DNA from: Mesostigma viride
Taxonomy: Eukaryota > Streptophyta > Mesostigmatophyceae > Mesostigmatales > Mesostigmataceae
Reading direction: 5' to 3'
Length of the DNA stretch: 41,639 nucleotides
NCBI GenBank assembly: GCA_009746045.1
Contig: RPFO01000261.1
Span: 76,501-118,139 of the forward strand
Shown here: piece after piece, positions 41,639 through 41,639 of the stretch
How the letters are laid out: every line of letters starts with the position of its first letter
How positions within the stretch are numbered: the first letter of the stretch is position 1
The notes under the pieces: model-generated
Told to the model about the DNA's origin: nothing
Databases searched by the model: none
What the model saw: the letters and a program-made list of their open reading frames with translations, nothing else
Position numbers and translations under genes: made by a program

Positions 41639-41639
41639 A

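Overview
The window looks like nuclear DNA of a green-lineage eukaryote, probably a green or streptophyte alga. Two conserved genes are of plant type and are cut into many small GT-AG exons. Introns are GC-rich, long and full of minisatellites. There are non-LTR retrotransposon pieces, and no bacterial-style operons or ribosome binding sites. The species cannot be named from sequence alone.

Left part (1-18,660). A DEAD-box RNA helicase gene of plant type lies on the minus strand (start codon at 9673, exons traced down to 383, last part beyond the left edge). About 930 bp away, a divergent plus-strand gene (10,607-18,114) encodes an EMSY-LIKE type chromatin protein with an ENT domain, an Agenet/Tudor-like domain and an acidic tail. 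All ten mapped helicase introns are phase 0. Intron bulk is tandem repeats, and several arrays are amplified or degenerate copies of the exon end plus its own 5' splice site.

Middle part (18,660-24,400). This is a graveyard of LINE-type retroelements: a frameshifted reverse transcriptase with YADD, a second 5'-truncated copy at its tail, and an ORF1/RT-N-terminal fragment further right. Their 3' ends share a short hairpin followed by TTAA/TAATT-type tails; two similar tails lie alone at 3.15 kb and 40.4 kb.

Right-middle part (24,400-37,400). A second kind of mobile or selfish DNA is likely. It holds a minus-strand, intron-containing gene with an RNase-H-like transposase pattern and zinc-binding clusters, a small frameshifted minus-strand gene, an AT-rich island, a 2.8-kb minisatellite with 30-bp units, and a plus-strand gene for a Ser/Pro-rich plus coiled-coil protein. 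A 20-22 bp near-perfect palindrome (half-site GGGTCACTCTG or GGGTCGCGCTG) recurs through this part, occurs in every intron I could delimit in these two genes, and is amplified as a 58-bp tandem array at 34.2-34.7 kb. I did not see it in the introns of the two conserved genes.

Right end (37,400-41,639). Degraded coding pieces of an unrecognised gene, one clean exon next to a GGGA array, a G/T-rich repeat tract, a retroelement tail and a large CCTC array. Splice sites were placed by eye; no alignment or database search was done.
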